Source of the DNA: Bacillota bacterium
Lineage (GTDB): Bacteria; Bacillota; Clostridia; Oscillospirales; CAG-382
Direction: 5' to 3'
NCBI GenBank assembly: GCA_029550965.1
Contig: JAKPGJ010000014.1
Coordinates: 1-64,000 of the forward strand
Length of the DNA: 64,000 nucleotides
The position numbers and the translations under genes were made by a program. A model generated the notes under the pieces. The model had not been told where the DNA came from, did no database searches, and was given only the letters and a program-made list of their open reading frames with translations. Positions 18,121 to 28,080 of the stretch are shown here, one piece after another (position 1 is the stretch's first letter; every line of letters begins with the position of its first letter).

Positions 18121-20517
18121 TTTCACAACAACATTCAGTATTCTATCTTTTACGAAAATCTTCTTTAAAATGGTTTTGCCGTTTACATACTGCGCGAACT
18201 TTTCGTTTGCCATGACAATTCCGAAAGCGGTGTCCTCGTCGCAGCCGGCCGGAACCAGTACCGTGCCCTTGGTTTTGCCGCAGACCTGGAACGCGATTTC
18301 GATTTCGCTGGTCTTGGTCTTCTCCTCGTCGTACGCGGGCCACGGCGCGAGCGAGCAGAGCCCTTCGCCGCCCAGTCTTTCCCACATCTCCTCGCAGATG
18401 TGCGGCGCGAACGGGCAAAGGATCAGCGTAAAGGTCTTCAGGCTCTCTTTGTCGATGCCGCCCTTCGCGTAAACCTCGTTGATAAAGCTCATCATCGCCG
18501 CGATCGCGGTGTTGAACTTCATGTCCTCGATATCGTTGGTGACCTTTTTGATGGTGCGGTGAAGCGACCTTTCGAGCTCTTCGTCCTTTACGTCTTTAAT
18601 CATTTCGTCCAGCGCCGCGAACCTTTCCAGGAAGCGCTTGCAGCCGCGGACGCTGCTGGTGGACCAGGGCGCGCTCTTTTCAAAGTCGCCGATGAACATT
18701 TCGTAAAGGCGCATGGTGTCGGCGCCGTAGTCGCGCACAACGTCGTCCGGGTTGATGACGTTGCCTCTGGATTTGCTCATCTTCTCGCCGTCTTCGCCAA
18801 GAATCATGCCGTGCGCGGTGCGCTTGAGATAGGGCTCGGGGCAGGAGAGAAGTCCCTCGTCATACAAAAATTTTGCCCAGAAGCGCGAATAGAGCAGGTG
18901 CAGCGTGGCGTGCTCCATGCCGCCGTTGTACCAGTCGACCGGCATCCAGTAGTCCAGCGCCTCTCTGGAAGCGAACGCTTTGTCGTTGTGCGGGTCGCAG
19001 TAGCGCAGGAAGTACCAGGACGAACCAGCCCACTGCGGCATGGTGTCGGTCTCTCTGCGCGCATGACCGCCGCACTTCGGGCAGGTCGTGTTGACCCAGT
19101 CCTCCATCGCGGCGAGCGGGCTTTCGCCGTTGTCGGTCGGCTCGTAGGACTGCACTTCGGGCAGCTTTAAGGGCAGCTCGCTTTCGTCAATCGGCTGCCA
19201 GCCGCATTTTTCGCAGTGCACCAGCGGGACCGGCTCGCCCCAGTATCTCTGGCGCGCGAATACCCAGTCGCGCAGTTTGTAGTTGACCTTTCTTTGTCCT
19301 ATGCCTTTTTCTTCGAGGTATTCTATGATTTTTTCCTTAGCGGCGGAAACCTCCAGCCCGTTCAGGAAATCGGAGTTGACCATGGTTCCGGTTGAGACGT
19401 CGGTATACGCTTCTTTTGTAATATCGCCGCCGGCGACGACCTCGATAATCGGCAGGTTGAACTTCTTTGCGAACTCATAGTCGCGCTCGTCGTGCGCCGG
19501 AACCGCCATAATGGCGCCGGTGCCGTAGGTAATCAAGACATAATCCGAAACGAAAATCGGTATCTCTTTGCCGTTTACGGGGTTAATCGCCGTAACGCCC
19601 TCGAGCTTTACGCCGGTTTTTTCTTTTGCGATTTCGGTGCGCTCAAAGTCGCTCTTCTTGGCGGCGTTCTCGCGGTATGCGACAATCTCGTCATAGTTTT
19701 TGAGCTTGTCCTTCCATTTTTCAACAAACGGATGCTCGGGCGCGATAACCATATAGGTCGCGCCGAACAAGGTATCCGGACGGGTCGTGAAAACTCTCAG
19801 CTTGTCGCCCGCGGACGTATCGAAATCCACCTCCGCGCCGTAGGAGCGGCCGATCCAGTTGCGCTCGGCTGTTTTGACGCGCTCGATGTAGTCGACGGTG
19901 TCCAAATCGTCGAGCAGACGGTCGGCGTACGCGGTGATTTTGAGCATCCACTGGCTTTTCGCTTTGTGCACAACCTCGCCGTGGCAGCGCTCGCAGGTGC
20001 CGTTGACAACCTCTTCGTTTGCAAGAACAACCTTGCAGCGCGTGCACCAGTTGACGGTCATTTCTTTTTTATAGGCAAGTCCTTTTTTAAACAGCCGGAG
20101 GAATATCCACTGCGTCCATTTGTAATAATCGGGGTCGGTGGTGTTGATTTCCCTGGACCAGTCGAAGGAAAGTCCGAGCGCTTTCAGCTGTCCCTTGAAG
20201 CGCGCGACGTTCCGCTTCGTAACCTCGGCTGGGTGCATTTTATGTTCGATCGCGTAGTTTTCGGTCGGAAGTCCGAACGCGTCCCAGCCCATCGGGAACA
20301 GCACGTTATAGCCCTGCATCCTGCGTTTGCGCGCGATGATGTCCAGCGCGGTATAAGGACGCGGGTGTCCGACATGCAGGCCGGCTCCCGAAGGGTACGG
20401 GAACTCTACGAGCGCGTAGTATTTCTTTTTCGTAAAATCGTTTTTGGCGACGAATGCCTGTTTTTCGTCCCAAATATCCTGCCATTTTTTCTCGATCGTT
20501 TTGTAATCGTGTTTCAT
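18118..20517 (-). CDS. leuS: Leucine--tRNA ligase
   Basis: A 799-residue class Ia synthetase that charges tRNA-Leu. HVGH is at residues 48-51 after PYPSGAGL. Cys clusters CTRC and CERC follow. The editing domain contains [20 protein letters not shown], and the KMSKS loop is [16 protein letters not shown]. The C-terminal domain ends [12 protein letters not shown], as usual. It is the last gene of the superoperon. Its stop codon abuts the heptamer repeat, so no normal terminator is visible at its end. Confidence 0.97.
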   Translation of the reverse strand: MKHDYKTIEKKWQDIWDEKQAFVAKNDFTKKKYYALVEFPYPSGAGLHVGHPRPYTALDIIARKRRMQGYNVLFPMGWDAFGLPTENYAIEHKMHPAEVTKRNVARFKGQLKALGLSFDWSREINTTDPDYYKWTQWIFLRLFKKGLAYKKEMTVNWCTRCKVVLANEEVVNGTCERCHGEVVHKAKSQWMLKITAYADRLLDDLDTVDYIERVKTAERNWIGRSYGAEVDFDTSAGDKLRVFTTRPDTLFGATYMVIAPEHPFVEKWKDKLKNYDEIVAYRENAAKKSDFERTEIAKEKTGVKLEGVTAINPVNGKEIPIFVSDYVLITYGTGAIMAVPAHDERDYEFAKKFNLPIIEVVAGGDITKEAYTDVSTGTMVNSDFLNGLEVSAAKEKIIEYLEEKGIGQRKVNYKLRDWVFARQRYWGEPVPLVHCEKCGWQPIDESELPLKLPEVQSYEPTDNGESPLAAMEDWVNTTCPKCGGHARRETDTMPQWAGSSWYFLRYCDPHNDKAFASREALDYWMPVDWYNGGMEHATLHLLYSRFWAKFLYDEGLLSCPEPYLKRTAHGMILGEDGEKMSKSRGNVINPDDVVRDYGADTMRLYEMFIGDFEKSAPWSTSSVRGCKRFLERFAALDEMIKDVKDEELERSLHRTIKKVTNDIEDMKFNTAIAAMMSFINEVYAKGGIDKESLKTFTLILCPFAPHICEEMWERLGGEGLCSLAPWPAYDEEKTKTSEIEIAFQVCGKTKGTVLVPAGCDEDTAFGIVMANEKFAQYVNGKTILKKIFVKDRILNVVVK

Positions 20518-20535
20518 ATTTTTATACCTTCTATG

Positions 20536-20928
20536 TCATTTGGTAGTATTGTTGTCCGTAATTTCAATCACTTCGGCATCGGCTTCTTTCCATAGCTTTT
20601 CCAGCTTGTAGAACTCTCTGCCGGATTTTGTGAAAATATGAACGACGACCGTGCCGTAGTCCATGAGCGTCCAGATATTGTTGGAAAAGCCCTCGATATG
20701 GTTCGGCTTTTTGCCAAACAGCTGCTCGGTTTTGAACTCAACCTCATCGGTTAGCGCTTTTACGTGGGTGTTGGACGTACCGGTGCATATTACGAAATAA
20801 TCGGCAAGCACAGTCTGCTTTCCGACCTCAAGGATGGTAATATCGACGCCTTTCTTTTCTTCCAGCGCGTTCGCGATCACTTTTGCCAGCTCGTACGCTT
20901 GCTTTACCTGGTCGTTGTGTTCTGTCAT
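20536..20928 (-). CDS. rsfS: Ribosomal silencing factor RsfS
   Basis: A 130-residue protein that binds L14 and blocks subunit joining when nutrients run short. Signature segments are ADYFVICTGTSNTHVKAL, a Trp-containing WTLMDYGTVVVHIF, and FYKLEKLW near the end. It overlaps yqeK by four bases and precedes leuS by 18 bp, consistent with cotranscription and translational coupling. Confidence 0.95.
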   Translation of the reverse strand: MTEHNDQVKQAYELAKVIANALEEKKGVDITILEVGKQTVLADYFVICTGTSNTHVKALTDEVEFKTEQLFGKKPNHIEGFSNNIWTLMDYGTVVVHIFTKSGREFYKLEKLWKEADAEVIEITDNNTTK

Positions 20929-21542
20929 ATTCCTGTTCCCTTCGTATGGCTAAGATATTTTATAAAATGATTTCTTGCTTCGATGGTGGAAGCGCAGATG
21001 TATTGGCCTTCTTCGATCAGATACTTAATCGTCGTGTCCAGCGAGTAGAGAATGCCTTTTTTCAACGCGACAATAGGGTCTTTTTCGGCCGAAAGCTGCG
21101 CAAGGTAGTAATTCCGGACATCGACGCAGGCTTTGTCGGTTCTGTTTTCTTCGATGTAGTCCGCGAAATAAAGCACTTCCTCCGCGTCGGTCATTCCGGC
21201 TCTGCCTGTTGTGTGGTAGTATATAGCGGATTCGATTTCTTTGTCAAGCCCGTAGACGTATTTTGCGATCGCCGCCGCGGTTTTCGCGTGATACAGCTTG
21301 GGGCTGAGCGCTTCGTCGGGGGATATGTATATATTGTATTTTTCGCATAACGCCTTCTGCTCGTCGAGCGAATACTCTTTGGTAAAGTCGTGCAGCAGCG
21401 CGGCGATTTCCATTTTGTCCGCGGAAAGGTGCGGGTAGTGCCGCAGCGCAAGCTCCCGCGCGCATTTCGCGACGCCGAACGTGTGCTTTAATCGTTTTTC
21501 CGACAGTTTCAGATCGCGGATGATTTGCTCCTTTATGCTCAT
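20925..21542 (-). CDS. yqeK: HD-domain bis(5'-nucleosyl)-tetraphosphatase (YqeK family)
   Basis: A 205-residue HD phosphohydrolase. The first His is in HTFGVAKCA, the HD pair in ALLHDFTKEY, and further metal ligands in YHAKTAA and YYHTTG, ending with VLYFADYIEENR. The family hydrolyses Ap4A symmetrically. It sits between nadD and rsfS with four-base overlaps on both sides, the conserved Firmicutes order. Confidence 0.93.
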   Translation of the reverse strand: MSIKEQIIRDLKLSEKRLKHTFGVAKCARELALRHYPHLSADKMEIAALLHDFTKEYSLDEQKALCEKYNIYISPDEALSPKLYHAKTAAAIAKYVYGLDKEIESAIYYHTTGRAGMTDAEEVLYFADYIEENRTDKACVDVRNYYLAQLSAEKDPIVALKKGILYSLDTTIKYLIEEGQYICASTIEARNHFIKYLSHTKGTGI

Positions 21543-22111
21543 TGGTAAAGACCCTTTTGACGGATATATTCAAAAACCCCGTCCGGAAGGTATTCCGGCA
21601 GTAATTTCGAACGCAGTTCCGTTGAGGAAATTACCGTGGGGCTGTATTGCAGGATATGGATTTGCGCGCCGTAATCGCGCTCAAGGATGTGCTTTTCTTC
21701 CGCGATATCCATATTGGCGCGCATTGCGACGCAGAGAACGCAGTTTTTCAGAATGTATTCAAAATTCCGCCACTTGCGGAAAATGAGAAGATTGTCGTCG
21801 CCGATGAGCAGATAAAACCGATCGTCGGGATAAAGCGCTTTGTAATGCGCTATGGTTTTGTAAGTGTAGCTGGTTCCGCCGCTTTTCAGTTCGAAATCGT
21901 CGATAATCGCGTTTTTAACGTCTAAGAACGCGATTTTCAACATTTCGAGCCGGTCGGAAGCGGGCGCGCTTTCGCGGTCTTTGAGCGGCGGGATAAAGTT
22001 GGGCAGCACAAAAAGCCGGTCCAGCTGCATTTCGCGGATAAAAGCGATGGCGGCTTTGACGTGCCCGATATGGACCGGGTTAAAGGTTCCGCCGAAAATA
22101 CCGGTTTTCAT
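21539..22111 (-). CDS. nadD: Nicotinate-nucleotide adenylyltransferase
   Basis: A 190-residue enzyme that adenylylates NaMN in NAD synthesis. The nucleotidyltransferase motif GIFGGTFNPVHIGH is at the N-terminus, and the second signature ISSTELRSKL is near the C-terminus. The length is normal. It follows yhbY by three bases and overlaps yqeK. The same operon holds nadK, so two NAD(P) steps are encoded together. Confidence 0.96.
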   Translation of the reverse strand: MKTGIFGGTFNPVHIGHVKAAIAFIREMQLDRLFVLPNFIPPLKDRESAPASDRLEMLKIAFLDVKNAIIDDFELKSGGTSYTYKTIAHYKALYPDDRFYLLIGDDNLLIFRKWRNFEYILKNCVLCVAMRANMDIAEEKHILERDYGAQIHILQYSPTVISSTELRSKLLPEYLPDGVFEYIRQKGLYQ

Positions 22112-22114
22112 TTC

Positions 22115-22408
22115 CTAATCCGGCAGAACAATGGTCGGATTTTCTTTCGACCGGCGGTAAACGACGACCTTTCTGCCGATGACCTGCACCGGCTCGCAGC
22201 GCAAAAGCTCGCACAGCGCCTTCATCACCTCTTTGGGCGTGTCGGGGCAGGTTTCGAGCACGCTGATTTTGATAAGCTCCCTTGCCTCGAGCGCGTCCGA
22301 GAGGATTTTTATAAGGTTTTCATTTATTCCGTATTTTCCGATCTGGTGGTAGGGTTCTATCTGGTTTGCCAGCGAGCGCAGATATGCTCTTTGTTTTGTG
22401 GTAATCAT
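22115..22408 (-). CDS. yhbY: CRM-domain ribosome assembly RNA-binding protein (YhbY family)
   Basis: A 97-residue single CRM domain protein that binds pre-50S RNA. It shows TKQRAYLRSLA at the N-terminus and the conserved QIGKYGI (family GKxGL/I) loop, then GRKVVVYR. The start is the ATG at 22408, preceded by GGAAAAG. A longer in-frame extension upstream overlaps recN and has no support. It is encoded between recN and nadD. Confidence 0.93.
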   Translation of the reverse strand: MITTKQRAYLRSLANQIEPYHQIGKYGINENLIKILSDALEARELIKISVLETCPDTPKEVMKALCELLRCEPVQVIGRKVVVYRRSKENPTIVLPD

Positions 22409-22437
22409 AATCTTTTCCAATCGTGTATTGATTTTTG

Positions 22438-24102
22438 TTATGCGTGTTTGATCATTTCCTCCGCGGTTTTGCGCACCGTATCCGTAACTGTCACGCCGCC
22501 GATGATGCGCGCGATTTCGTCGATTCGCGCGTCTCCCTGCAGCTCGGTTACCTTTGTCGTGGTTCTGCCGCCGGACTCGCTCTTGGAAATCAGCAGGTGC
22601 GTGTCCGCGCGCGCGGCGATCTGCGCGGAGTGGGTGACGCATATCACCTGACAACCGTTATTCTTTGCGGTGTCGGAGAGTTTCATTCCGATTTTTTCGC
22701 TGGTCCTGCCGGAGATGCCCGTGTCGATTTCGTCGAAGATCATCACCGGGCTTTCGGTTCCGGTCGGAATGCTCTTTAACGCCAGCATGACGCGCGACAG
22801 CTCGCCGCCCGAAGCGATTTTCGCGAGCGGTTTCGGCTCCTCGCCGGCGTTCGCGCTGATGAGAAAGCTGACGTCGACGTTCCCGTCCGGACAAAAATCC
22901 TTTTCATAAAACGCAATGTCGAACTTTACGGACGGCATATCGAGGAACACCAGTGTTTCCTCGACCTTTGAAATCAGCGCTTCCGCCGCCTTTTTCCGGG
23001 AATTTGCGAGCGAAGCGGCTTTTTCTTCCAAAACCGCTTTTTGCTTTTCGATGTCTTTTTCGATTTTTTCGAGCAGTTCGGAAGCGTACTCGATGCTCTC
23101 TTTTTCTTCTTTTAACCGTTCGTACTCTTTGAGTATGCCCGCGACGTCGGTTTTATACTTTCGCTTGAGCGCGTTGATCTGCTCCAGCCGGCTTTCGATG
23201 TCGTCTAAACGTTTGACCGGATCGACGCCGTCCTGCTCGGTGTAATTGCGGATGGTTTCGGCGATATCCTCCAGCTCGTACCTTGCGTTTTCGATGCGCT
23301 CAATCAGGCTGTCCGCTTCGGGGACAATGCCCGAAAGCGCCTTCAGCGCGCCGGCCGCCAGCGAGAGCTTTTCCAAAACGCTGCCCTGCGCGCGGTAAAT
23401 GCAATCGTACGCCTGGTTTGAATGGGTCAGAATCTTCTCGCTGTTGGAAAGCAGCGTCTTTTCTGCCGTCAGGCTTTCCTCCTCGCCCAAAACAAGGCGC
23501 GCCTTTTCAATCTCGCCGATCCTGTAGTTGAGCATATCCAGCCGAAAAGCCTTTTCTTCCTCGGCGCTTTTTAAAGATTTCTGTTTCTCTAAAAGGGCAA
23601 TATACTTTTCGTATTCGGTTTTATAGTCCTTCCGCAGCGCGGCGTTGCCCGCAAAACCGTCCAAAAGCGCCAGCTGTTTCGACTCGTCCGCAAGAATCTG
23701 CGTGTCCTGCTGCCCGTGTATGGTCAGCAGATACGGAGAAATCTCCCTGAGCTTGGAAACCGGCACCTGACGGGAGCCGATCTTTGCGGCGGACTTGCCG
23801 TCGGCGGTAAGTTTCCGCTGAATAAAAAGCAATCCGTCCTCATCGGGGTAAACATCGTTTTGCGCGAGCGCTTCGAGCGTTTCGGCGCCCAGATCGGAGA
23901 ATACGCCCTCGACGAGCGCGTACGTCTCTCCGGTGCGGATGATGTCCTTGTCGCCGCGCGCGCCGCACAGCAGAGAAAGAGCATCGATGATAATGCTTTT
24001 GCCCGCGCCGGTTTCACCGGTCAGAACATGAAAGCCGCTGCCGAATGAAATGTCGATATTCTTGATTAAAGCGATGTTTTCGATATGTACGGATGCCAGC
24101 AT
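22438..24102 (-). CDS. recN: DNA repair protein RecN
   Basis: A 554-residue SMC-like ATPase that acts early in double-strand break repair. Walker A is GETGAGKSII near residue 30. Long coiled coils occupy the middle (LKRKYKTDVAGILKEYERLK and neighbours). The C-terminal ABC signature is ASGGELSRVMLALK, with Walker B PVMIFDEIDTGISG. It starts two bases after argR, the usual argR-recN pairing of Firmicutes. Confidence 0.97.
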   Translation of the reverse strand: MLASVHIENIALIKNIDISFGSGFHVLTGETGAGKSIIIDALSLLCGARGDKDIIRTGETYALVEGVFSDLGAETLEALAQNDVYPDEDGLLFIQRKLTADGKSAAKIGSRQVPVSKLREISPYLLTIHGQQDTQILADESKQLALLDGFAGNAALRKDYKTEYEKYIALLEKQKSLKSAEEEKAFRLDMLNYRIGEIEKARLVLGEEESLTAEKTLLSNSEKILTHSNQAYDCIYRAQGSVLEKLSLAAGALKALSGIVPEADSLIERIENARYELEDIAETIRNYTEQDGVDPVKRLDDIESRLEQINALKRKYKTDVAGILKEYERLKEEKESIEYASELLEKIEKDIEKQKAVLEEKAASLANSRKKAAEALISKVEETLVFLDMPSVKFDIAFYEKDFCPDGNVDVSFLISANAGEEPKPLAKIASGGELSRVMLALKSIPTGTESPVMIFDEIDTGISGRTSEKIGMKLSDTAKNNGCQVICVTHSAQIAARADTHLLISKSESGGRTTTKVTELQGDARIDEIARIIGGVTVTDTVRKTAEEMIKHA

Positions 24103-24104
24103 AG

Positions 24105-24569
24105 CTATTTTTTACTCTGTCCTATCAAAGCGGAAATATTCTCCGCTATTTTTCCGGCGGTTTCGTCGTCGCGGGTGACGATCAGCAAAGTGTCGTCGCC
24201 GGCAAGCGTGCCGACAACGCCGGGAAGGTCCATAGAGTCGATCGCCGCGCCCGCAGCGCTTCCCATGCCCGTATAGGTTTTTACGACTACCAGATTCTTT
24301 GCAAAGTCAACCGAATGGGTTGCCTGCGCGAGTATGGCGGAGAACTTTCCGGTAATACTCTCTTTTTCACGAACCGCATTCAGCGTGTATTTATATTTGC
24401 CGTTTTGGGTAGTGGTTTTGACAAGCCCCAGCTCGCGAATGTCCCTGGAGATGGTCGCCTGTGTTACGTTAAATCCAGCTTCCATTAACTTGGCCTGAAG
24501 CTCTTCCTGCGTGTCGATATCTTCCTTGGTAATCAGTTCTATGATCTTGTTTTGTCTTTTGGTTTTCAC
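24105..24569 (-). CDS. argR: Arginine repressor ArgR/AhrC
   Basis: A 154-residue repressor. The N-terminal winged helix-turn-helix is FNVTQATISRDIRELGL. The C-terminal hexamerisation and arginine-binding domain includes the conserved GSAAGAAIDSM followed by GVVGTLAGDDTLLIV. It senses arginine and controls its biosynthesis and catabolism. No arginine genes lie in this window, so its targets are elsewhere. Confidence 0.96.
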   Translation of the reverse strand: MKTKRQNKIIELITKEDIDTQEELQAKLMEAGFNVTQATISRDIRELGLVKTTTQNGKYKYTLNAVREKESITGKFSAILAQATHSVDFAKNLVVVKTYTGMGSAAGAAIDSMDLPGVVGTLAGDDTLLIVTRDDETAGKIAENISALIGQSKK

Positions 24570-24605
24570 GCTTATATCACGACCTTTCTTGTCTGCTTAT
24601 ATAGT

Positions 24606-25466
24606 TTAACCCAATTTGCGGTTCAATACGTCATAGAACGCGTCTTTTTTCAGTTTGATAAAGCGGGTTTTTTTCCGGCTTTTCCGGATGACAACCCGGT
24701 CGTAGTCCTTAAGCGGCATCGAATACCTGCCGTCGGCGGTCATAACAATGTCGCCGCCTTTTTCCGAATAAGGTTCAATCTCAATTACCGAATGGGGAGC
24801 GAATATCAGCGCTCTGGAACCGGCGAGCGAGTAGGAGCAGATCGGGCAGACGCAGAACGCGTCCAGCTTGGTGTCGATGATCGGTCCGCCCGCGGACATC
24901 GAGTATGCGCTCGAGCCGGTGGGCGTCGCGATAATCAGCCCGTCCGCGCGGTAGCGGTTGACCTTCGACCCGTCGCAGATAAGCGTCAGCCCCAGCATGC
25001 TCGCGATCGCGCCGCGGGTGATAATCGCTTCGTTGAGCGCGGTAAAGGTTTCCAGTTCCGCCCCATTACGCGTGCAGGTAATGTCAATCATCATCCTGTC
25101 GGCGTATTCAAAGCCGGTTTTCAGCTTGTCCAGCAGGTCCAGTTCCTCCAGCTCAAGCTCGCTCATGTAGCCGAGCGTTCCTAAATTGATGCCCAAAAGC
25201 GGGGTGTCCGTGCTGCAGGCGATATGCGCGGCGGAAAGCATGGTTCCGTCGCCGCCGAGCACGATGCAGATGTCGCAGGCGGCGAACGCTTCCTTTTCGG
25301 GGAGGTACACATCCGCTTTGGTCGATATATGTTGACGCTTCTCCTCGGCCAGGATGGTCTTGATGCCGAGGCTGTGCAGTTTCTGCGTAACCGTCGCGAC
25401 AAAATCAGAGCAGAATTCCCTGTGGATATTCGGGTATAAAAGCGCGTGTTCGATTTGTTTTTTCAC
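24606..25466 (-). CDS. nadK: NAD kinase
   Basis: A 286-residue enzyme that phosphorylates NAD to NADP. Motifs are LGGDGTML, the NLGTLGYM segment, and DGLIIATPTGSSAYSMSAGG. It overlaps tlyA by four bases. The order tlyA-nadK-argR-recN after dxs is conserved in Clostridia and Bacilli. Confidence 0.96.
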   Translation of the reverse strand: MKKQIEHALLYPNIHREFCSDFVATVTQKLHSLGIKTILAEEKRQHISTKADVYLPEKEAFAACDICIVLGGDGTMLSAAHIACSTDTPLLGINLGTLGYMSELELEELDLLDKLKTGFEYADRMMIDITCTRNGAELETFTALNEAIITRGAIASMLGLTLICDGSKVNRYRADGLIIATPTGSSAYSMSAGGPIIDTKLDAFCVCPICSYSLAGSRALIFAPHSVIEIEPYSEKGGDIVMTADGRYSMPLKDYDRVVIRKSRKKTRFIKLKKDAFYDVLNRKLG

Positions 25467-26206
25467 TGATTCCGCTCCTTTATAAATAAGGCGAGATATT
25501 CTTGGTTTCCGTCCGCTCCGGTGATCGGAGAGGGCATAAACGATTTTCTAAAGAGCCCGCAGTCTGCGGCGCTTTTTGTCAGGTTTTCCATTATCTTTTC
25601 TATCAGCTTTCCGCTTTTGTCCTTGACGATGCCGTTTTTCCCGATATATTCTCTGCCCGCTTCAAACTGGGGTTTTATCAGCGAAATCAGCTTTCCGCCG
25701 TCTGCCAGAATATCGGAAACGGCGGGGTATATTTTGCTCTGCGAGATGAACGAAACGTCCATGACCGCAAGGGTGATTTCTTCTTGAAAATCCTTTTTCG
25801 TCAGCGTTCGGGCGTTTGTGTTTTCCATATTGACGACGCGCGGATCGTTTTTCAGGCTCGGGTGCAGCTGACCGCTTCCGACGTCGACCGCGTACACCTT
25901 TTTAGCGCCGCGCTCCAAAAGGCACTGCGTAAAACCGCCGGTCGACGCGCCGATGTCCACCGCCGTTTCGCCGGCAGGGTTCACGCCGAACCCGTCCAGC
26001 GCGGCGTTGAGCTTGCGGTAGGCTCTGGAGACGAAGGCGCCGCCTTTTAGAACCGCAATCTCCGCGTCCTCGTCGGCGGGGAAGGCGGCTTTTTGGACAA
26101 TTACGCCGTTTACGCTTACGCGTCCTTCCGCAATCGCGGCGGCCGCTTTGCTGCGGCTCTCAAAATAACCTTTTTGGTACAGAAGCGTGTCAAGACGGAT
26201 TTTCAT
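25463..26206 (-). CDS. tlyA: TlyA family rRNA (cytidine-2'-O)-methyltransferase
   Basis: A 247-residue protein. The N-terminal S4 RNA-binding domain is RLDTLLYQKGYFESRSKAAA. A Rossmann methyltransferase fold follows, with the SAM motif VDIGASTGGFTQCLL and the AVDVG strand. Homologues methylate 16S/23S rRNA; Firmicutes members are often of unproven specificity. I choose the ATG at 26206 by homology. It lies inside the last codons of dxs and has no clear Shine-Dalgarno at normal spacing, so it is probably translationally coupled. A TTG at 26224 is an alternative. Confidence 0.9.
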   Translation of the reverse strand: MKIRLDTLLYQKGYFESRSKAAAAIAEGRVSVNGVIVQKAAFPADEDAEIAVLKGGAFVSRAYRKLNAALDGFGVNPAGETAVDIGASTGGFTQCLLERGAKKVYAVDVGSGQLHPSLKNDPRVVNMENTNARTLTKKDFQEEITLAVMDVSFISQSKIYPAVSDILADGGKLISLIKPQFEAGREYIGKNGIVKDKSGKLIEKIMENLTKSAADCGLFRKSFMPSPITGADGNQEYLALFIKERNQ

Positions 26207-28064
26207 TTTGCAAGAACAATTCAATCTCCGCCGCGATTTGCTCGGGCAGGAAGCCTAAATCCCGATATAAAAGCTCGCCGTTTCCGTGCGCGACGAACTG
26301 ATCCTCGATCGCTCTGATTTTTACTTTTCGATTGAACAGATAGCCCTGTTCGGCGAACGCGGAAATTACGCTTTCCGAAACACCGCCGGACTTGACGCCC
26401 TCTTCCAAAAGATAAATATATCCGGTGTTTCCGGTAAGCTCGTTTAATTTTTCAAATTCTATCGGCTTTATTTTTACAAGTTTGATAACCCTTGTCTGTA
26501 TGCCTTTTTGATACAGCTCCGCCGCCGCGAGCAGCGCGTTTTTGGTTATTTTTCCGTACGTGATGATCGAAACTTCGGGCCGCGCGCCGAAATCGCAGAG
26601 ATACATGCCGTCCGCGGGCTTAAATATGCTTCGGTCGTATTCTTCCGGCGAATTCTTGGGGTATCGCACGATGACCGGGCGGGCTGCTTTGAATGCCTGT
26701 TCAAAGGCATAGTCCATATCCGCGAAGCACTCGGGCGCGTAAATCTCGGTCTCCGGCGTGCTGTTTACAATCGCCACGTCAAAAATGCCGTGGTGCGTCG
26801 GGCCGTCGTTCGGAACCAGCCCCGCGTGGCTCAATGCGAGAATCACGGGCAGTTTCTGCAATGCGGCGTCGTGCACCAGCTGGTCGTACGCGCGCTGAAA
26901 GAAGGTGGAGTAAACCGCGAACACCGGCTTTTTCCCCTGCGAGGCAAGCCCGGCAGCGAAGGTCAGCGCGTGCTCCTCCGCGATGCCGACGTCGAAAAAG
27001 CGGTCCGGGAAATGCTGCGCGAAACCGCTCAGGCCGGTTCCGGCGCACATGGCGGCGGTGATGGCGCAGATATCCTCGTCCCGTTTTCCGGCTTTAACCA
27101 TAATTTCGCCGAAATACTCGGAAAAGGTTTTCGTATGCCCATTCTTTATCTCGCCGGTTTCGATGTCAAAGCCGCCGACCGAATGGTACAGGTCCGGCTT
27201 TTCCTCGGCAAAGGAATAGCCTTTTCCCTTTTTGGTGCAGATGTGAACCACGCTGCATTTGTTTTCCCGTTTCGCTTCGTTGAGAACCAGCTCGATTTGC
27301 CGCTCGTTGTTGCCGTCCACCGGGCCGTAATAGTTCAGCCCCATGACCTCAAAGAAGTTCTCGCTGACCAGCAGCCGTTTGATGCGGTTCTTCGCTTTTC
27401 GCGTAATTTTGATAAGGCCTTCCCCAATCAAGGGAGTGGCGGAGAAAAAGCGCTTGATAAAGTGCTTGAGCTTGAAATACCGCGGAGAAATGCGGAAACG
27501 CCTGAAGTAGCGGCTGATGCCGCCCACGTTCGGCGATATCGACATTTCGTTGTCGTTCAGAATGATAATGAGATGGTCCTTGTCGGCGCAGTTGTTCAGC
27601 GCCTCGTAAATCATGCCGCCGGTGAACGCTCCGTCGCCCACGACCGCGATGGTGTAGTCGTTCTTTCCGGCGAGCTTGTTCGCCGCCGCGATGCCGACGG
27701 CCGCGGAAATCGAGGTGGAACTGTGTCCGGAGCCGAACGGGTCGTGCTCGCTCTCGTCGCGCTTGGTAAAACCCGAAAGCCCTCCGTACTGACGGAGGGT
27801 GTCGAAACGGTCTTTTCTGCCGGTCAGGAGCTTGTGTATGTAGCTTTGATGACCGACGTCCCATATGATTTTGTCGTCAGGCGAGTTAAAAACGCGGTGC
27901 AGAGCGACTGTCAGCTCCACAACGCCCAGATTGGATGCGAGATGACCGCCCGTCCTGGCGACGGTTCGAATAACGGTATCCCTGAGCTCGCCGATTAAAA
28001 TATCAACTTCAGGCTGTGTAAGATTTTTTATATCCTGTGGAGAACGAATATTTTCCAGTATCAA
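26190..28064 (-). CDS. dxs: 1-deoxy-D-xylulose-5-phosphate synthase
   Basis: A 624-residue thiamine-diphosphate enzyme that condenses pyruvate and glyceraldehyde 3-phosphate to DXP, the entry to the MEP isoprenoid pathway. N-terminal signatures are GGHLASNLGVVELTVALH and the ThDP motif GDGAFTGGMIYEALNNC. The pyrimidine-binding domain has GIAEEHALTFAAGLA. The operon also encodes IspA, so the first and a late step of prenyl synthesis are linked. It follows oapA by 16 bp. Confidence 0.97.
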   Translation of the reverse strand: MILENIRSPQDIKNLTQPEVDILIGELRDTVIRTVARTGGHLASNLGVVELTVALHRVFNSPDDKIIWDVGHQSYIHKLLTGRKDRFDTLRQYGGLSGFTKRDESEHDPFGSGHSSTSISAAVGIAAANKLAGKNDYTIAVVGDGAFTGGMIYEALNNCADKDHLIIILNDNEMSISPNVGGISRYFRRFRISPRYFKLKHFIKRFFSATPLIGEGLIKITRKAKNRIKRLLVSENFFEVMGLNYYGPVDGNNERQIELVLNEAKRENKCSVVHICTKKGKGYSFAEEKPDLYHSVGGFDIETGEIKNGHTKTFSEYFGEIMVKAGKRDEDICAITAAMCAGTGLSGFAQHFPDRFFDVGIAEEHALTFAAGLASQGKKPVFAVYSTFFQRAYDQLVHDAALQKLPVILALSHAGLVPNDGPTHHGIFDVAIVNSTPETEIYAPECFADMDYAFEQAFKAARPVIVRYPKNSPEEYDRSIFKPADGMYLCDFGARPEVSIITYGKITKNALLAAAELYQKGIQTRVIKLVKIKPIEFEKLNELTGNTGYIYLLEEGVKSGGVSESVISAFAEQGYLFNRKVKIRAIEDQFVAHGNGELLYRDLGFLPEQIAAEIELFLQNENPS

Positions 28065-28080
28065 ATACTTGTCATCCTAA